A DNA stretch of 64,000 nucleotides. It comes from Nostoc sp. C052. Lineage in GTDB: Bacteria > Cyanobacteriota > Cyanobacteriia > Cyanobacteriales > Nostocaceae. The stretch is taken from contig NZ_CP040272.1 of assembly GCF_013393905.1 (NCBI RefSeq), positions 5,886,001 through 5,950,000 on the forward strand, read 5' to 3'. Made by a program: the position numbers and the translations under genes. Of this stretch, positions 63,064 through 64,000 are shown one piece after another (the stretch's first letter is position 1; every line of letters starts with the position of its first letter). The notes beneath the pieces were generated by a model. That model was given only the letters and a program-made list of their open reading frames with translations, was not told the origin of the DNA and did not search any database.

Positions 63064-63711
63064 TTATTTAAGTCCACCAAACAACGAATGGGCAAACAAA
63101 GCGGCTTGAGTGCGATCGCGTAAACTCAACCGACTCAGAATATTGGTAACATAATTCTTAACAGTATTTTCTGAAAGAAACAGCGATTCAGCAATTTCAC
63201 GGTTATTGGCTCCACAAGCAATTAACCGTAATACATCTAATTCTCTGGCTGTGAGTTGCGCCAATTCTGGAGGGGGTTGCACAGACGAGACAGGAGCAGC
63301 AATCGGCGTGAGTGCTTTCTCAAATAATCCTGGCCCCAGTAGAGTTTGTCCCTTGTAGACTGATCTAATTGCCAACATTAATTCATCTGGTTCGGTGTCC
63401 TTGAGCAAATAGCCCTTTGCACCCAACCGCATTGCCTGAAAAACATACTCATCATCATCGAAGGTCGTGAGGACGAGAACCTTAATGTTGGGATATTGTT
63501 GAGCGATCGCTTTTGTGGTCGCGACTCCATCCATTACGGGCATTCGGATATCCATTAGCACAATATCGGGTTGCAGCGCGGCAATCTGTTCGAGTGCCCG
63601 TTGTCCATTCTCCGCCTCACCAATTACCTGCATCTCTGCATTCGACTCAAGCATACTCTTAAGTCCCTGGCGAATAAGATGCTGATCGTCAACTAATAAA
63701 ATCTGAATCAT
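63064..63711 (-). CDS. NarL/FixJ-type response regulator
   Basis: A 215-aa regulator from the ATG at 63711 (MIQILLVDDQ). The receiver domain (1-120) has the acidic pocket DD at 8-9, phospho-acceptor Asp54 (LMDIRMPVMDG), Thr in VLTTFDDD and Lys in GYLLKD. A LuxR-type HTH (about 145-210) has LTARELDVLRLIACGANNRE and LSENTVKNYVTNIL. It is encoded directly after a histidine kinase gene on the same strand (74 bases), forming a two-component system that controls transcription. The signal is unknown. Confidence 0.92.
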   Translation of the reverse strand: MIQILLVDDQHLIRQGLKSMLESNAEMQVIGEAENGQRALEQIAALQPDIVLMDIRMPVMDGVATTKAIAQQYPNIKVLVLTTFDDDEYVFQAMRLGAKGYLLKDTEPDELMLAIRSVYKGQTLLGPGLFEKALTPIAAPVSSVQPPPELAQLTARELDVLRLIACGANNREIAESLFLSENTVKNYVTNILSRLSLRDRTQAALFAHSLFGGLK

Positions 63712-63784
63712 CGGAGTTACTATTTGTCTTGGGATCAGGCAGGAGGGTTTCAACCTTGTTCATTTTTGTTAACATAGTTTGGTT

Positions 63785-64000
63785 TTATTCTGCCGACCTA
63801 CTTAACAAAAGCTTTGATAGTGGCAAAGAAACAGAAATACAGCAACCTGTTCCTAGTTGACTGTGGAGATTTAACTGGCCGCCTAGTGCAACCGACCGTT
63901 CTCGCATTCCTTGCAATCCAAACCCGGTTGTGTTTTGAGTGGGGTTAAACCCTTTTCCATTATCTTCGATTGACAGATGAATCATCCCCGCGTGAGCTAG
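63785..64000 (-). CDS. Sensor histidine kinase, C-terminal part
   Basis: The last 71 residues of a kinase that extends beyond the window. The ATPase domain shows IEDNGKGFNP (G1/N region), TGFGLQGMRERSVALGG and GCCISVSLPL. The GLxGMRER form is typical of the NarX/DesK (HisKA_3) class that pairs with NarL-type regulators, matching the next gene downstream. Confidence 0.88.
   Translation of the reverse strand, partial: LAHAGMIHLSIEDNGKGFNPTQNTTGFGLQGMRERSVALGGQLNLHSQLGTGCCISVSLPLSKLLLSRSAE

Overview
The window looks like chromosomal DNA of a filamentous, heterocyst-forming cyanobacterium of the Nostoc/Anabaena group. The reasons are oxygenic photosynthesis genes (psbD, psbC, ycf4), very frequent HIP1 octamers (GCGATCGC), GGGGATT/GGGGACT-type short tandem repeats, giant hybrid Ser/Thr-His kinases and phytochrome-like multi-GAF kinases. 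This placement is inferred from gene content; no database was searched. I saw no rRNA, tRNA or CRISPR array.

Layout. 1-2.3 kb: the N-terminus of an ABC-transporter ATPase, a small secreted protein and a TPR protein whose N-terminus is partly built from repeat DNA. 2.6-3.7 kb: a degenerate IS630-type element bounded by TA, abutting a truncated kinase remnant. 3.7-16.4 kb: a tandem array on the minus strand of two giant kinases (1952 and 2102 aa: Ser/Thr kinase, AAA ATPase, helical region, GAF, PAS, histidine kinase) plus the truncated third copy, with nearly identical 74-bp spacers. 16.8-29.3 kb: a degenerate MBL-fold protein, a site-2 protease, an SLH/OprB porin, a HAD phosphatase between two inverted copies of a MITE-like repeat, an M50 protease fused to TPRs, glutamate dehydrogenase, a ketoacyl synthase and a lipoprotein cyclophilin. 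29.4-33.8 kb: photosynthesis genes, with ycf4 divergent from psbD-psbC, then a stand-alone PCP_red-domain protein. 33.8-35.6 kb: a Uma2-type gene split by a complete IS630 element with a TA target duplication. 35.7-41.3 kb: a SWIM protein and a SNF2 helicase whose Walker A motif carries a 467-aa intein.

41.5-49.5 kb: a GNAT acetyltransferase, pnp, a DUF1501/DUF1800 pair, and a minus-strand series running ECF sigma factor, likely anti-sigma factor, Spy-like periplasmic protein, DUF1800 protein, with a small divergent secreted protein. 49.8-53.5 kb: alkylation repair (AlkA-like glycosylase, Ada) and dnaN. 53.7-64 kb: an unrecognised membrane/coiled-coil protein, a four-GAF histidine kinase with three putative bilin-binding Cys-His motifs, an ArsA/Get3-type ATPase, XdhC, a polysaccharide deacetylase and a NarL-type response regulator with its partner kinase cut by the window edge.

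The strongest themes are signal transduction, photosystem II and I, envelope functions and heavy colonisation by small repeats. Several repeats supply N-terminal codons, internal codons or stop codons of genes. The items most worth pursuing are the SNF2 intein, the tandem kinase array, the multi-chromophore sensor kinase, the nested MITE-like repeats and the PCP_red protein next to psbDC.
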